Part shown: positions 7,752-7,767 of the stretch, piece by piece
How the letters are laid out: the number at the start of each line of letters is the position of its first letter
Position numbering within the stretch: position 1 is the stretch's first letter
Source of the DNA: DATMTS01 sp035564555
Lineage (GTDB): Bacteria > Actinomycetota > Actinomycetes > Actinomycetales > Microbacteriaceae
Direction of reading: 5' to 3'
Assembly (NCBI GenBank): GCA_035564555.1
Contig: DATMTS010000009.1
Span: forward strand, 1-7,767
DNA length: 7,767 nucleotides
Notes under the pieces: model-generated
Database searches by the model: none
Told to the model about the DNA's origin: nothing
Seen by the model: the letters and a program-made list of their open reading frames with translations, nothing else
Translations under genes and position numbers: made by a program

Positions 7752-7767
7752 CTGGGTCCGGTCGGAC

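Overview
The window is high-GC DNA with tightly packed genes, mostly on the minus strand. It is most likely from an actinobacterium, and Microbacteriaceae (Microbacterium or a relative) is the best guess. The guess rests on four things: the base composition, a fused double-ATPase peptide transporter protein, a dipeptide-type permease enlarged by about 170 residues, and a small actinobacterial-style PH-domain membrane protein. The family-level placement is inference, because no rRNA or other marker is present.

Reading along the minus strand, from right to left in window coordinates: (1) 7631-7767 is a leader or intergenic stretch with three candidate hairpins and a weak promoter-like pair. (2) 6098-7630 is a DppB/OppB-type permease. 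(3) 5037-6098 is a DppC/OppC-type permease whose start codon shares one base with the stop of the first. (4) 4375-5007 is a PH-domain membrane protein on the opposite (+) strand. It converges on the DppC-type gene and diverges from the ATPase gene. (5) 2336-4288 is a fused DppD-DppF ATPase with two complete nucleotide-binding domains. (6) 2154-2335 is an intergenic region with a good -10 box for the next gene. (7) 228-2153 is typA (bipA), a translational GTPase. (8) 196-218 is a GC-rich hairpin just past the typA stop. (9) 1-190 is a non-coding tandem array of an 18-bp unit, running into a perfect 20-bp palindrome at the window edge.

The two permeases and the double ATPase should form the membrane and energy parts of one peptide/oligopeptide importer. 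The extracytoplasmic substrate-binding protein is not in the window and is probably encoded just beyond the right edge. The PH-domain gene splits the transporter cluster, so the ATPase gene needs either its own promoter or read-through across an antisense gene. typA has its own likely promoter and is functionally unrelated to the transporter.

The least explained part is the left end: about nine copies of an 18-bp G-rich unit with variants clustered in the middle, joined to a palindrome. I see no new multi-gene system. The array is the best candidate for something undescribed.
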